DNA of 64,000 nucleotides, from positions 1,312,195-1,376,194 of the forward strand of contig CM007316.1 in NCBI GenBank assembly GCA_000333855.2, given 5' to 3'. Every line of letters starts with the position of its first letter. The stretch's first letter is position 1. This document shows, piece after piece, positions 52,016 through 63,056 of the stretch. The notes under the pieces were generated by a model, which was given only the letters and a program-made list of their open reading frames with translations, was not told the DNA's origin and searched no databases. This DNA is from Endotrypanum monterogeii. Lineage: Eukaryota > Euglenozoa > Kinetoplastea > Trypanosomatida > Trypanosomatidae. A program made the translations under genes and the position numbers.

Positions 52016-52219
52016 AGAAAAAAAAATTGTTGCCATGCACGCCTTCTCCGGTCACGTGCCGCCAGCGAGTGCTATGCTTTCCCTCCCCGCTTTGCTTCCT
52101 CCCCCTCCCCCCCTCTCGCGCAGGTAACTTCATTTCCCTCTCTCAAGTTGTTCCCCTTTTCTGCGACGCTCCTAATAGTTTTGTGACCACAGTTCTCATC
52201 TCCTCAAACAGGGTATAAC

Positions 52220-52262
52220 TATATATATATACTTATATATATACATATATATATATATATAT
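52220..52262. repeat. (TA)n microsatellite, interrupted
   Basis: TA-rich run of about 43 bases broken by single C positions. Confidence 0.85.
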
Positions 52263-53161
52263 TTCCCCCCTTCCCCCGTGTATGGCTCGGTTGTGCTTTT
52301 GGCGACGTGTCGATAGATTACTGATGCGTGTCTTGTGAGTGGGAGATGTTGTGGAAGTAACCCAGTTCTTTCCTCGAGGCGTGCTAGGTCGCAACACCCA
52401 TCAAGCAAAAGGAAATACCAGAAAGAGATAACGTAAAGGAAATGAGAGCCCATGTACAGGTCTCTGTGCACATCTTTTGTCACCCCCCTTTTTTTTTTTG
52501 CTTTATATTGGTGCTGGAATGTGTATATGTGTGTACACAGAGAGCGTGAGAGCGAGTGTCCAAATTAAGTCGGTTGTTTGCTTTCTCCCTTTCCAAAAGT
52601 CTGAAATAAATGCAGTTTCCCTGTGCCATATTAGAGGTTTTTTTTTCTCCGTTTTTTTTTTCATACCTCGTCTTGACTTCAGTCGGAGTGCAGGAGCATC
52701 AGGCCTGCGGATGAGCTCATACTGCTGCCACCTTTGCTCAAATTTTTATCAGCACTCCAGACTTTCATTTCTCCCCCGTGAACGCAACATATCTACCTTT
52801 TCTATTCCTGTACTTGATTGATCTGGAAAGCCACAAACAAGTATATATATATCCTGCGTTTACGACCTCTTCCTTCGTTACCTTGTGAGTGATACGTGCC
52901 AACTGTGCTGTGGTGTACAATAAGCGAATCACTATGCGAGTGTTTCTTGTGATATCGATACAGGCACCTGCTCATTCCACTAGATGCGTATAAAGGTGCG
53001 AACTGCATCAACTTGTCTTCTTTCCAATCGTTTTCGCTGCCACATGTCTCCGCTCCTTTTTTTTTTGTGTGTGTGTGCTTGGTGCCATCGAACTACACGC
53101 ACACGAAATCGATCTGCTCATCGCTTCCGTGCGTTTTTATTCTGTGCATATCACTCAAAAT

Positions 53162-53175
53162 TTACTTTTTCTAAG
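53162..53175 (+). promoter_or_regulatory. Candidate spliced-leader acceptor for the Dopey gene
   Basis: A short T/C tract ends at AG 53174-53175, leaving about 151 nt to the ATG at 53326. A T/GT-rich tract at 53056-53078 is an alternative branch and pyrimidine region. Confidence 0.35.
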
Positions 53176-53325
53176 CACACAAGTACATTATCGTAAGCAC
53201 CAGAGGCGAAGCTGCTGATCAGTTGTAGTCTTTAGATAACAGACGTACAGCGGTCGTCTGGAGTGTGCGACGAGCCGCTCCACTCCTGCTACTACTGCTG
53301 CTACTGCCCCTCACACCGTATCTTG

Positions 53326-56300
53326 ATGAGTGACAAGTCTGGCAAAGACGAGGGGGTGATTGAGGAGTCCTCACAACCGCGTGCACAACAGCCGCTGTCG
53401 CCACCACCGACGCCTCCCTCTTCTATTTCCTTTATTGAGTCCGTTGCCTTTGTGAGCTCGGGCGAGTTCCATAATGCGCTCCCTGGAACAGAACATCCTG
53501 TAGCCTCCTGTGAGAAGGTCCCGCCGGCGTTAGTTACCCTCACCGGTGATTGCTCCGACCATGCCGTTGGCCAGCCCCGAGAGGCGGACGCCATTGTCGA
53601 TGCCAACAAGCGCGACGCCATGGAGACATTCTCATCTCTACACAATCACTTAGTGTCACCAGACCTTCCACGCGGGCAGTGCTCACCTGCTGCCTGCCCC
53701 ACCTTCTCACCGCCACAGAGAAGCACTGTCCTGGGCTTAGCCGTTGCACTTGCCAGCACACAATCATCTACGCAAGATGTCGCCTGCTCTGCACAGCTGT
53801 CTGCTGAAGGTATTTCTCAACTCAAGGAGGGACGGGAGTATCAGAGACTCAAGCGAGACATGCAGAGGATCCTCTCGGCTATCGAAGGCACTCACCTGTC
53901 TGACTGGGCCATGCAGGCCTCTCTGCTCAGTGAGCTCCGCGTATGTCTTCAGCGATACAAGAATCTCATTAGCACGGTCGAGCTGCCAGACGGGCTGCAG
54001 TTTTTCAAGGCGATCAGTAGAACTCTCAGCTCCCTGAGCGTTGTCGGCGTACAGCGCAAGGCGCTGGAGGCGTTGCAGTCCTACTTCGATTACGCGAACC
54101 CTGAGTATCCGATGACGAAGGATCTCTCGTTTGTGCTTCCAGGGCTCCTGGAGCTCTTGCCCCAGGCGTCTATGCAGGTGAAAGGGGACATACTCGAGCT
54201 GCTCGACTCTCGTGTAGTTCGGCGTCTGCCTGGATGTTCTCTGCGCGCGTGCGTGCAAGGGCTGCTGACGGGTCTTCTTAGTTGTTTGGAAGAGTCCGAG
54301 ACGAGCTGTATGTACCTACAGGCCATGTCACTGCTGGAATATGTGCAAGAAACTCTCGCGCGCGACTCGAAGATGCCATCATCGACATCGAATCACCATG
54401 ACCAACTCATAGAGCTGCGGGGCGGTCAGGTGCTACCCGCTCACACGTGGGTGTTGATCCGTGATGCTTCCGTGCTGCGTCCTCCTGCACTCAATCTGAT
54501 GAGAGTTCTCATGGCGCAGGGTGGCGGCTTGTCATCTGGCGCTTCCCCCAGTCTCGCGGAGGGGACTGAGGTGGGAGTGGCAGGAACCACAACACACACA
54601 TCGCCTGCACTTTCACTGCTACCGGACTGGGTGGGTGGGGATGCCGCGACGATGACGTCAGCGCTGCTTAACTGCCTCCAGGATACAGAGGAGAAGATCC
54701 ATCGTTTGGTCCTTGACCTTCTCCCAACAATATGTCCACTGACATCGGTTGACGGTGGCTGCGCTTGTGCCGCGCACCCTCCCCCTGGTGCGTTCTCTGT
54801 TGATGATGCAGGGCAGTCTCCAGATGATCTTCCCAAAGAAGCACTCTCTGTACGATGCTGCGGTGACTCGGTCATTTCATGCGAGGTCAAGTTTCTTCTG
54901 GTTGCGGCAGCTGTGCAACTGCTCGGCACCCAGTACGGAACACCAAGCGTGGTGCGGCGCATCTTGCAGTGGCTCACTGTTGATCCCCGCCTTACCGGCG
55001 TGGCCGAGGCGGGGCGAGACGTTGGCGAGGCTTCCCTCTCTGATGTTTGCAGTGGCGAGTACCGCAGTGAGGCCATGGATCCCCCAGCGCCAGGGTCCTG
55101 CGTGACGTACGTGCGCAATGTCGCCTCTTTCCTGATATCTCAAGGGTTCAACATGATTGTAGAGCGCTGGGCGACACGACAGGATGGAGGGGTAGACGAG
55201 CGGGCATCCGGGCATCCAGTGACACCTTATGCCTCGGCCGCACTCTCTTCCCTAGAGCACACAGCTACAATGGCAGTCCGCTCGGCGGCTGCGCCGCGGC
55301 TGGCGAGTGCATCGTCGGTTACAGCCGCGTTCGGTTGCTGCGAGATGAACAGCGACTGCATTGCTTTCTCCGGCGTTCCGGCATGCGTGGCAGGGGCATT
55401 GGTGTGGGCGCGGGCGCTCCTGGTCCTCTTCCGCTATCAAAGCTGTATTTCACGAGAAAGTAGTAGTGTGCAACGGCAAACTTCAGTGCGATGGGATTCT
55501 CCAGCAGAAGAGGTGGCTGATATGCCTGGTGAGATGTATTGCGCGCCATTCCTTATGCACGCAGGACCTCTTCTTCTTCCATCCCTGTGTCGGCTTATTG
55601 CTCTGGTTTCCACTGCTCTGGGTGACGCATCCGGCAGTGTATCAGTGGGCACTGCAACAAATTTGTGGGAACTGGAACTGCACGAGCTGCTGCGTGTGTT
55701 GCCATGGGACTCTCTTGTCGATGTCGACACTTGTGCTGTGCAGGCTGTGGAGAGGCTGCTTCAAGATTTGCTGCATCCTGGTAGACTGGGCGTCAAGGAA
55801 AGCGATGGGAATACGACGCCCGATGCGCTTTCTAGGCCTGTGCACTTACAAGCAATCAACGCTCATCGTACTTGGCGACGTATATCCGTCAAACTGAGCG
55901 ACCTCCACGCGACTGCGCAGGCGCTAGAGTCTCTTTTGGTGGATGCAACAGCGGGGCAACCTTTGTCGGCTCAGGGGTACGTGCTGGCATCACTGCGGTG
56001 GTCAGAGAAGGTTGCGCAGCTGTTGAGTGGGGTACTCACAGCTCTAGAGGTGCTGTTGCGGTCTTATGGGGCGGTTGACCGTGCAGCGACGCCCTCGGAT
56101 GCGACCCTGGTTTGTAAAGGCTCGCAGGTTGAGCTCTTGGTGCTCACTGCCGACAGCCTTCTTCGTTTGCTTCTCCATCGCATACAGCAGCTGGTGGAGC
56201 CGATCTTGGATCGCATTATTTCTACCGTGGGTGCCACCGGGACGCCTTCGGGGGAGACAGCGGTGTTTTATCAGTCATTTCTAAGCGCGCTGGAGGTCGG

Positions 56301-59300
56301 TGTGCTGCTCCGTATTCGAAATACAATTAGTTCCCTGACCGCATTCGCTTTTCACAGGCCCCAAACCGAGGCCTGCGACGATGGAAGCGGTAGAGTAGAT
56401 GGTGTAGAGGCCGCATCACTTCCTGCAATATTCTCATTCCCGGAGCACGCACCGGATCTGCAGAGACTGTTGGCCCGCATGCACCGCGCTATCCTACGCT
56501 TGACAGCTTTTCTCGTCCTTTCGCATCTCCGTTCCCTCCCTCAAAAGGAGGCCCCGCGGAATCTCCTGCGGGAGGAGTCCTCGTTTGAGCACGGTATCGG
56601 GTGGCGAGACTGTGACTTGGCAAAACAGACGATAGCATGGCTAGGATCGTTAGCCGCTAGCGCCACTGTGGCTGCCAGTGTGGGCGCTCATGTCTTTTGG
56701 TTTCGTGCAGTGCGACTACTACTGGATGTAATGCTGCGCGCGCGTGGGTGCTTACTGCCTGAGGAGGTCTACAGTGTACTGGAACCCGCTTGTTGCACAG
56801 CGGGTGGCGTTGCAGAGAGCGTGGCCTTCACAGATGCCTACTTGCTTTCTCCGCTCATTCACTGCCTCTGGGAAGGTTGCACTGGCTACGGTGAAGCCAG
56901 CAAAGCTTCGCTCCGCACCGTCTCATGTAATACTTCGGTTGACGCTGCTGCGACGGATCAGTTCGCAGGGACAGTGGACCTATGCAGGGTCTCCCTGCTC
57001 GCCCTCATCGCCGTATCGCCGGCGTGTTCGAGGTGCCTTGATACTTTCCTGCTCGAGACTCCAACGGACATCGCGGTTCCCCGCCTTGTTGGACTGCACC
57101 GGGAGCTGGCGGGGCTGCGAATAAAGGAGTCTTGCGGATTCTGCCCCTCCGTTTCCTTCCCTATGCTCGCCACATTTGTAGATGAAGATCTCGGCATCTT
57201 ATTTCTTGGCTATCTACTAATCCTTGACTCCCTTCTCTGCGCTGTTGGCGACACTCCTGCACACAGGAGCTCGATCGCGGAGTCGGCGCATCAGCTGGCG
57301 CGCTCTTATCTGAGCCATGCCATTCTGCGTGATCTGCCGGGGATCTTGTTGCCTCTGCATTTCTCATTTTTGTCTCCACTTGTGACAGCGTCTGCATGCA
57401 ACGGTTTGAATAGGTGTGACTTGGGGCGAGATGAGGTGGGGGTGGTGCCATCCGTCGCTGCTACCGTTGGTGCCTCATTCACGGCGCATAATAAAGGTAC
57501 TCCGGCGGTGTCCACGGTGTCGCTGACGGTTCTGCTGCCCTCCCTCGCGTCTAGATGGAGCACAGCCTTGGCAGGCTCTACGGTTCAAATGAGATCGAAG
57601 TGGTTCCAAGAAACCGACAGAGGCGCCGTGGCGTACGGCTACCGTGGCACATCAACACACGGGTATCGCTGCATTGAGGGTGCAGAGCTGATGCGCTATT
57701 TCTTTGCCCTTCTGCAGTTACCCACCGCGGGGGACTGGGTTCGGCTATCGATGGACACCCCCACCCCCAATTCGCTGCGCGTGCTACTGCGCGCGTTCGA
57801 GGCGCAGGCGTCAGTGCCTGTGGATGGAATGCAGTCGTCCTCAGCGATGACGCCCGCACGCGAGGGGCCGACGGCCACTCTCTTTTCTGCAACTGCTGTG
57901 CTGTTGCTGAGCCTCGCTCGCCACGCACTTGTTTCCCTGCATACCGCTCGCACGCATCGCAAGTTCTTGCATCACAATCGACAGTTTCGAGGATGCACAT
58001 GTGCGAGCCGCTCGTCGACGTTGCCTATGACCCCGGAGGACATGACAGCCACAAGGCAAGAACACTGCTCCACGTTGCTCGACGCCATTTCGTGCCTGAA
58101 CCGGCTCTTGGAGGTGAGTCAGAGCGGTCCGCGCATGCGGCCGCATCCAGCTGCGGCCACACTGTGGAGGTTCACGGGGGCCCAAGTCTTATTGTTTACC
58201 CAGCTTGCTGTGCAAGCCGACCTGCATGCCGCGCAAGTTCTCTTGCTCGACCACATACGTGGCGTAGCACTCTATCTCGATGATGTGGGCGGTCTGCTGC
58301 CTTCGCGTGAGCTACCACGGCACACATCTGGGGTAATGAGCAGCGTTGTCGCGTCGCCGCATTGGCTGCCACATGAATTCCTGCATCCTGACGTGGCGGT
58401 GAGCAAGGTTGCTTCATGTCCAACGAAACCAGCTGCACAGAAGTGTCGCGCCTCACTCTTGCATGCGGGGGCGGCACATGCTGTGGGTCCCACTGAGGCA
58501 GGTGCTTTTGCCTCCGACAGGTATAGCATCCTCTCCGAGACCTCAGTTCTCGAGGTTCTCAGACACGCCCCGCCCTCTGTGTTGTCGAACAGGTTGCTGT
58601 ACGCTTTGATAGGTGAGGTTGCCGAGAGCGTGCTGTGTCGCCACGACACGGCAGCAGGGCCTGATGGCGAGGGCGATGCTGTGGGCGTATTGTTGAATTC
58701 TCAACGAATCAAGGAGGACACGTTGGCCTTATGGCTGCGCTTCTACATCGATATGATGCCCTATCTATATCGTGATCTTGTGTCCTCATCAGAGAGGGTG
58801 ATCAACGTTCTTCTATCTGTGCTCGAGGCGCGCTCCGGCTCCTGTGTGGGGAGCCGTGCCGCGCTGTCTGTGTGTTCTCCTGTCACCGGTTTCTCTGCAC
58901 AGTCGGTGTGCTTTGCCACTCTTTTGGACATTGCTCGATATGTGTGCAGTGTGGCGCGTGTCGCGGATGCCGAACACTACCAGGTGGCTCTCCAAAAAAA
59001 AGGCTCGATGAGTTGGATCGCCAGCACTTTCATACGGGAGGATCCGGTGGCGCAGGCCCAGGTAGCAACACTCTGGGAACGTTCGCTGGTGCTTTCCCCA
59101 TTACGGGACACGTTATCCCGACTTGTCGCCGTTGCGTCTCGATGCATGCGTGCTTGTGACGTCGCGGCTCATCAACCTGTCACAGGGGGGCAGAGTGCTC
59201 TGTCTTCCATGTGGGCACACGACATAGCCGTCGACGAAATGGTGATCGGGGGCGCGGTGAACGCCGCCGCTGCTGAGAATCAGGTCTTGGCTGGCCCTGA

Positions 59301-61824
59301 GCAAGAGTTACGCAATCAGGCTAGAGATTTGCTCTGCCTGCTGAACCGTGCGGCGGGCAAACAGTTTCTGAGAACGTTTATGTTGAACTGGTGCGAACAG
59401 TACGCCCAGCAGTCTTCCTGGTGGTTGTTCGAAGACACGCAGCAGCGGCAACGTCGCTTGCTCGTCACGGCCATCTACTCCGAAGGGAAGTGCCGGGTGC
59501 CTGGATCGATAATCTCACAGGAATGCGATGGCGACAGGGTAAGGGCCGCGAAGGGGGAGGAAGAGGAGGGGCAAACGACTGCCTGCAGATTAAAGCACGA
59601 GGCCCAGAAGGCAGCTTGTATGCTGCTGGTCGACCTGGATGTATCCATTGCCGAGGTGGCAGAGCTAGTAGCATCGCTGGTGCAGGCCAGCTTGAGGGGT
59701 AAGTCAGACGTACATACAGGGCCTCTGGGGGAGACGCCTGCTGTCACGCCAATGGGCGGCAGCGATGCAGCGGCGTCGCAGTCAAGGTCTTTCGCACCGA
59801 GTCCTCCGCTGGCGACAAGACTACTTTTTTTTCTTGATCAGGTAGTTGAGGGCCACTGTGCAGAGCGGCCGGGTCTTTTTTCTCACACGGACGCCAAGGG
59901 TGTGCTGGCGGCTTTAGTGGATGTTGTGTCGAAGTCCACGCCTGATGTGCTTGCCTGCTGCTGTCTCTTCCACGTGCTGTATTGCATTGTCGCGTACGCA
60001 GTGGACGAAGACACAGAGGGGCGGGCAGGGATCAGGGCAGGGCACACCCGCATCGGTGGTCGGGGTGGCAGGGGATTGCGACACTCCGGCCAATCCATTG
60101 CCGCTGTGGGGTCTAGAATCACTGTTTTCAACGTCTATCGTATTCACAGTTTCTCCTTGGCGTTGTGTAGCTTGTTGGAGGGATTTCACATTGAGCTCGA
60201 CAACGCCCACCGCAGCAGCGCGGTGCTTTCTCTTGAGCTCCTCTGCCGAATGCTGCATTCAGTGCTGCCATCGTCACTCGGTGCGATTGACAACACTGGC
60301 CGTGTAGTGGATGCGGCAACACATTTATTTCTGCGGGTTCTTCTTCCTGTGTTGAGACGGGGCATCGCTTTCGCTTCGGAAGGGGATATTGTGCACTGGG
60401 CACCTCTGGTGTGTGCATCCCTTCGTGTGTTGCGGACATTGGTTATCGGATTTTCGCCGAATTTCACGTTCGAGCGACGTGTGCAGCGCGATACACTCTC
60501 GCTGGTATTTTCCGAGCACTTCTTCCGCTATACTCGCTGCGCACTGCACGAGTGGGCTCTGTTGCTGCGCGAGTGGGGTAGTGTAGATCAAGGGTTTCAC
60601 CGCCTTTTATGTGAGCGCTTGGTGCCGTCGCGAGGGCGTCTTTCGGCGATGATGATGTCGCGCGAGACGGAGGCGCTGTTGTGGGAGCGTTCTCTTCAAA
60701 CTTTAGGTTTCTACACTTACGCAATGCACATCAATGTACCACTCGGTGCCGTCAGGGCTGCGGAGACCACTGGTGTTACAGCAGCCACATCAGCTGCCGG
60801 CTCTATCCTGGCATTGTCGCAGCACACGGAGTTCGTGCACCTTCTACGCGAGCGGCTTACACGTGCCTTTGAAAAGTTTTCCTCCTCCTCCAGTCCAACC
60901 GTGGACCAACTGCACCGCAAGGATTTGTTTCTGCAACCTGTGCGCGCCGCCTTGTTCGTGTTCCGCGTCGTTCTGCTGTGCAACGTGCGGGAATCCCTCA
61001 CAGCGTCCCTGTGGCCTGTGGTTGTACCCGAGTTGCTCAGAGTTCTGTCGATTCGACTGACTGGGAATGACTCCCATGGTTGTGACCGCAGCAGATCTCC
61101 CTCTCCGTCTTCCCTAGAAAGGTCGGTTGTGCTGCGCGAGATCGCAGCCACACAGATGGAGGCTCTGAAGGTCTTGGACACCGACTACACGTTGTTCCCA
61201 GCGCACGCTCTTGCTTTCCGCTGGCTGTTCACTGAGGACACGACACTGACGAGTCTCGCAATGCTTCAGAGGAGGGAAGTCGCGCCGCAGAGCAACGACT
61301 CGTCATTCGCTCATGATGCCACTCGACATCCGGCAGTAAGTCATTTGGAAGTGTTGCATCTTTTGCAGACATCTTCGCCGAGCGCAGTGGAACATCTCGA
61401 TGCTGCCGCTCTCATGAACACTGTGCACGAGCGTCGTGCACCCACTGTTGAGCCACCACACGCTTCCAGCTTGGCTGCCCCCTTGTCTTTGATTTGCCGC
61501 ACGTGGCCGAAGTCTCGACGAGCATCTCCACTGAACACAGGGCTACGGCGCCCCCTGTACAACATTCCCTCCACACACTATGCGCGTCTCGATGGCGTCT
61601 ACCGCGCTGCTCAGGCATTTACATCGCTTTTGCAGAGGTTGAATACCAACACCTGGCGCACATCACCGGTGCAGCAGTCACAGGTGGGAAACGCGGCGAT
61701 GCTCGCTAGTCTGTGTCACGTCGTGAGTGCGACCGTTGGCATGCACAACGAGGCTGATATAACGTACATGTATGATCTAATAGAGGCAGACATGACCAAT
61801 ACCGACCCGGACACTGTGGAGTAA
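53326..61824 (+). CDS. DOP1: Dopey (DOP1) family protein
   Basis: A 2832-residue protein and the largest gene here. The frame is open back to 53263 with only a GTG, so the ATG at 53326 (MSDKSGKDEG) is chosen. Residues 1-160 are Ser/Pro-rich. A Dopey N-terminal domain covers about residues 165-450, seen in SDWAMQASLLSELRVCLQRY, the GVQRKALEALQSYFDY helix and DLSFVLPGLLELLPQASM. The middle is a long run of hydrophobic helices with low-complexity inserts, consistent with an alpha-solenoid. Near the C-terminus (about 2540-2640), VRESLTASLWPVVVPELLRVL and FPAHALAFRWLF match the conserved Dopey C-terminal leucine-rich part, so both ends are present. In yeast and animals, DOP1 works with the flippase Neo1 and the Arf-GEF-like Mon2 at Golgi and endosomes. 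A trafficking role here follows from family membership. Confidence 0.88.
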   Translation: MSDKSGKDEGVIEESSQPRAQQPLSPPPTPPSSISFIESVAFVSSGEFHNALPGTEHPVASCEKVPPALVTLTGDCSDHAVGQPREADAIVDANKRDAMETFSSLHNHLVSPDLPRGQCSPAACPTFSPPQRSTVLGLAVALASTQSSTQDVACSAQLSAEGISQLKEGREYQRLKRDMQRILSAIEGTHLSDWAMQASLLSELRVCLQRYKNLISTVELPDGLQFFKAISRTLSSLSVVGVQRKALEALQSYFDYANPEYPMTKDLSFVLPGLLELLPQASMQVKGDILELLDSRVVRRLPGCSLRACVQGLLTGLLSCLEESETSCMYLQAMSLLEYVQETLARDSKMPSSTSNHHDQLIELRGGQVLPAHTWVLIRDASVLRPPALNLMRVLMAQGGGLSSGASPSLAEGTEVGVAGTTTHTSPALSLLPDWVGGDAATMTSALLNCLQDTEEKIHRLVLDLLPTICPLTSVDGGCACAAHPPPGAFSVDDAGQSPDDLPKEALSVRCCGDSVISCEVKFLLVAAAVQLLGTQYGTPSVVRRILQWLTVDPRLTGVAEAGRDVGEASLSDVCSGEYRSEAMDPPAPGSCVTYVRNVASFLISQGFNMIVERWATRQDGGVDERASGHPVTPYASAALSSLEHTATMAVRSAAAPRLASASSVTAAFGCCEMNSDCIAFSGVPACVAGALVWARALLVLFRYQSCISRESSSVQRQTSVRWDSPAEEVADMPGEMYCAPFLMHAGPLLLPSLCRLIALVSTALGDASGSVSVGTATNLWELELHELLRVLPWDSLVDVDTCAVQAVERLLQDLLHPGRLGVKESDGNTTPDALSRPVHLQAINAHRTWRRISVKLSDLHATAQALESLLVDATAGQPLSAQGYVLASLRWSEKVAQLLSGVLTALEVLLRSYGAVDRAATPSDATLVCKGSQVELLVLTADSLLRLLLHRIQQLVEPILDRIISTVGATGTPSGETAVFYQSFLSALEVGVLLRIRNTISSLTAFAFHRPQTEACDDGSGRVDGVEAASLPAIFSFPEHAPDLQRLLARMHRAILRLTAFLVLSHLRSLPQKEAPRNLLREESSFEHGIGWRDCDLAKQTIAWLGSLAASATVAASVGAHVFWFRAVRLLLDVMLRARGCLLPEEVYSVLEPACCTAGGVAESVAFTDAYLLSPLIHCLWEGCTGYGEASKASLRTVSCNTSVDAAATDQFAGTVDLCRVSLLALIAVSPACSRCLDTFLLETPTDIAVPRLVGLHRELAGLRIKESCGFCPSVSFPMLATFVDEDLGILFLGYLLILDSLLCAVGDTPAHRSSIAESAHQLARSYLSHAILRDLPGILLPLHFSFLSPLVTASACNGLNRCDLGRDEVGVVPSVAATVGASFTAHNKGTPAVSTVSLTVLLPSLASRWSTALAGSTVQMRSKWFQETDRGAVAYGYRGTSTHGYRCIEGAELMRYFFALLQLPTAGDWVRLSMDTPTPNSLRVLLRAFEAQASVPVDGMQSSSAMTPAREGPTATLFSATAVLLLSLARHALVSLHTARTHRKFLHHNRQFRGCTCASRSSTLPMTPEDMTATRQEHCSTLLDAISCLNRLLEVSQSGPRMRPHPAAATLWRFTGAQVLLFTQLAVQADLHAAQVLLLDHIRGVALYLDDVGGLLPSRELPRHTSGVMSSVVASPHWLPHEFLHPDVAVSKVASCPTKPAAQKCRASLLHAGAAHAVGPTEAGAFASDRYSILSETSVLEVLRHAPPSVLSNRLLYALIGEVAESVLCRHDTAAGPDGEGDAVGVLLNSQRIKEDTLALWLRFYIDMMPYLYRDLVSSSERVINVLLSVLEARSGSCVGSRAALSVCSPVTGFSAQSVCFATLLDIARYVCSVARVADAEHYQVALQKKGSMSWIASTFIREDPVAQAQVATLWERSLVLSPLRDTLSRLVAVASRCMRACDVAAHQPVTGGQSALSSMWAHDIAVDEMVIGGAVNAAAAENQVLAGPEQELRNQARDLLCLLNRAAGKQFLRTFMLNWCEQYAQQSSWWLFEDTQQRQRRLLVTAIYSEGKCRVPGSIISQECDGDRVRAAKGEEEEGQTTACRLKHEAQKAACMLLVDLDVSIAEVAELVASLVQASLRGKSDVHTGPLGETPAVTPMGGSDAAASQSRSFAPSPPLATRLLFFLDQVVEGHCAERPGLFSHTDAKGVLAALVDVVSKSTPDVLACCCLFHVLYCIVAYAVDEDTEGRAGIRAGHTRIGGRGGRGLRHSGQSIAAVGSRITVFNVYRIHSFSLALCSLLEGFHIELDNAHRSSAVLSLELLCRMLHSVLPSSLGAIDNTGRVVDAATHLFLRVLLPVLRRGIAFASEGDIVHWAPLVCASLRVLRTLVIGFSPNFTFERRVQRDTLSLVFSEHFFRYTRCALHEWALLLREWGSVDQGFHRLLCERLVPSRGRLSAMMMSRETEALLWERSLQTLGFYTYAMHINVPLGAVRAAETTGVTAATSAAGSILALSQHTEFVHLLRERLTRAFEKFSSSSSPTVDQLHRKDLFLQPVRAALFVFRVVLLCNVRESLTASLWPVVVPELLRVLSIRLTGNDSHGCDRSRSPSPSSLERSVVLREIAATQMEALKVLDTDYTLFPAHALAFRWLFTEDTTLTSLAMLQRREVAPQSNDSSFAHDATRHPAVSHLEVLHLLQTSSPSAVEHLDAAALMNTVHERRAPTVEPPHASSLAAPLSLICRTWPKSRRASPLNTGLRRPLYNIPSTHYARLDGVYRAAQAFTSLLQRLNTNTWRTSPVQQSQVGNAAMLASLCHVVSATVGMHNEADITYMYDLIEADMTNTDPDTVE

Positions 61825-62527
61825 CGGAGTTCAACGGGTAAGTTCTTTTTTTATGTGCGTGTGTAGTTTTCTTTATTTTTTTATTGAGGAGAAATCTCAA
61901 GGAGGGGAAGGTAGACTCACTCTTTGCCATCAGCGCACAGGTTTCTCTGTCGCTGCCACATGTTTTATCCCCCCTTCTCTTTTTGCTGGCAACACTCATC
62001 TTGTGGTGCGGTGCTTTGAATGCATGGCACGGGTCCATGCACCTCCCCCCTCCCTTTCTCTTTCTGTTCGGTATGCCACACGACTACGTAATGTACTGGT
62101 CCTTCTTCTCGCCCCCCCCTCTCCCCCCGCCCTGCGAGGAGGTGAGAGCTTCGACATGATTGTGAAACTCCTTTTTTTTCAGGATAGAGGAGGACCTTCA
62201 TCAACGCGTGCTGATAGTGTTTCCCATGCACTGGCAGTGCCTGGCGCTTGCCCATTCGGTTTCTTTTTGTTACCTTTTCTTCCCAGATTTTGTCTTTCAC
62301 TGCCCTCAGTCCTTCCTACAGATGACCTCTTCGCTCATGCCCATGCTCTATATCCTTTTTACGCGGAATGGCCGGAGGGGGCGGTGGTAGAAGAAAGGCA
62401 GGGGTGCGATGCACCCGTACATCATCCTTGCCTGCAGTGCAGTGAATGCCACCTTTTTTTCCTCTGCATATTTTGTATGTTTCTCTCCTCCAAGATGCAA
62501 GACGAGTTCCACCTTTGTCTGTTTCCA

Positions 62528-62559
<32 letters not shown>

Positions 62560-62880
62560 GTGGATGTGGGCCGCTCCAACGAGGCTCACCGCGAAGATCG
62601 ATGGTCATCGTGGAGGTTGCAGTGCCATCAGCTGCAGGAGTCAAAGGGTGGGGGCTGGGAGTTGGCAGCGTTTAGGGCGGCGATGGAGGGATCGCATATC
62701 CAATTCACTTGGCCACACATGTGTAGCACATGGATGTACCAGAGATGTGCCTCGCGCAATGGACATGCCACAGGTCGGAAAGAGCATGAGACTGTATGCA
62801 TACGTTGTGCTACGATACGATCATGCTTTTTAAACGTGCACAGCGGTAGTATCGCACTTTATATGTATATAATACACATG

Positions 62881-62881
<1 letters not shown>

Positions 62882-62923
<42 letters not shown>
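62882..62923. repeat. (TA)n microsatellite, left of gap
   Basis: TA run of about 42 bases followed by tttagtatat, the same flank that follows the TA run right of the gap. Confidence 0.95.
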
Positions 62924-62925
<2 letters not shown>

Positions 62926-62948
62926 GTATATACTGTCGTCGTACGTAC

Positions 62949-62990
62949 NNNNNNNNNNNNNNNNNNNNNNNNNNNNNNNNNNNNNNNNNN
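62949..62990. other. Assembly gap (42 N)
   Basis: A run of N between two copies of what looks like the same TA microsatellite locus. Confidence 0.98.
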
Positions 62991-63010
62991 TAGTATTATA
63001 ATAACTACAC

Positions 63011-63012
<2 letters not shown>

Positions 63013-63052
<40 letters not shown>
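63013..63052. repeat. (TA)n microsatellite, right of gap
   Basis: TA run of about 40 bases with the same downstream flank as the tract at 62882-62923. It is probably the same locus assembled twice. Confidence 0.9.

Positions 63053-63056
<4 letters not shown>

Larger units (their letters stand above)
52016..53325. other. Intergenic region, 1.3 kb
   Basis: No gene seen. It contains C/T-rich sequence near 52080-52150, TA repeats at 52220-52262, T runs near 52490 and 52650-52661, and a T/GT run near 53056-53078. It should hold the 3' UTR of the 50201 gene and the leader of the Dopey gene. Confidence 0.6.

Noticed and set aside
53263..53325. 21-codon extension of the Dopey gene
   Set aside because: It would need a GTG start; the ATG at 53326 is the first ATG in frame.
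61853..62833. 326-codon + strand open frame after the Dopey gene
   Set aside because: It passes through a GT microsatellite and poly-T sequence and has no coherent helices or motifs; probably a chance open frame in the 3' UTR.
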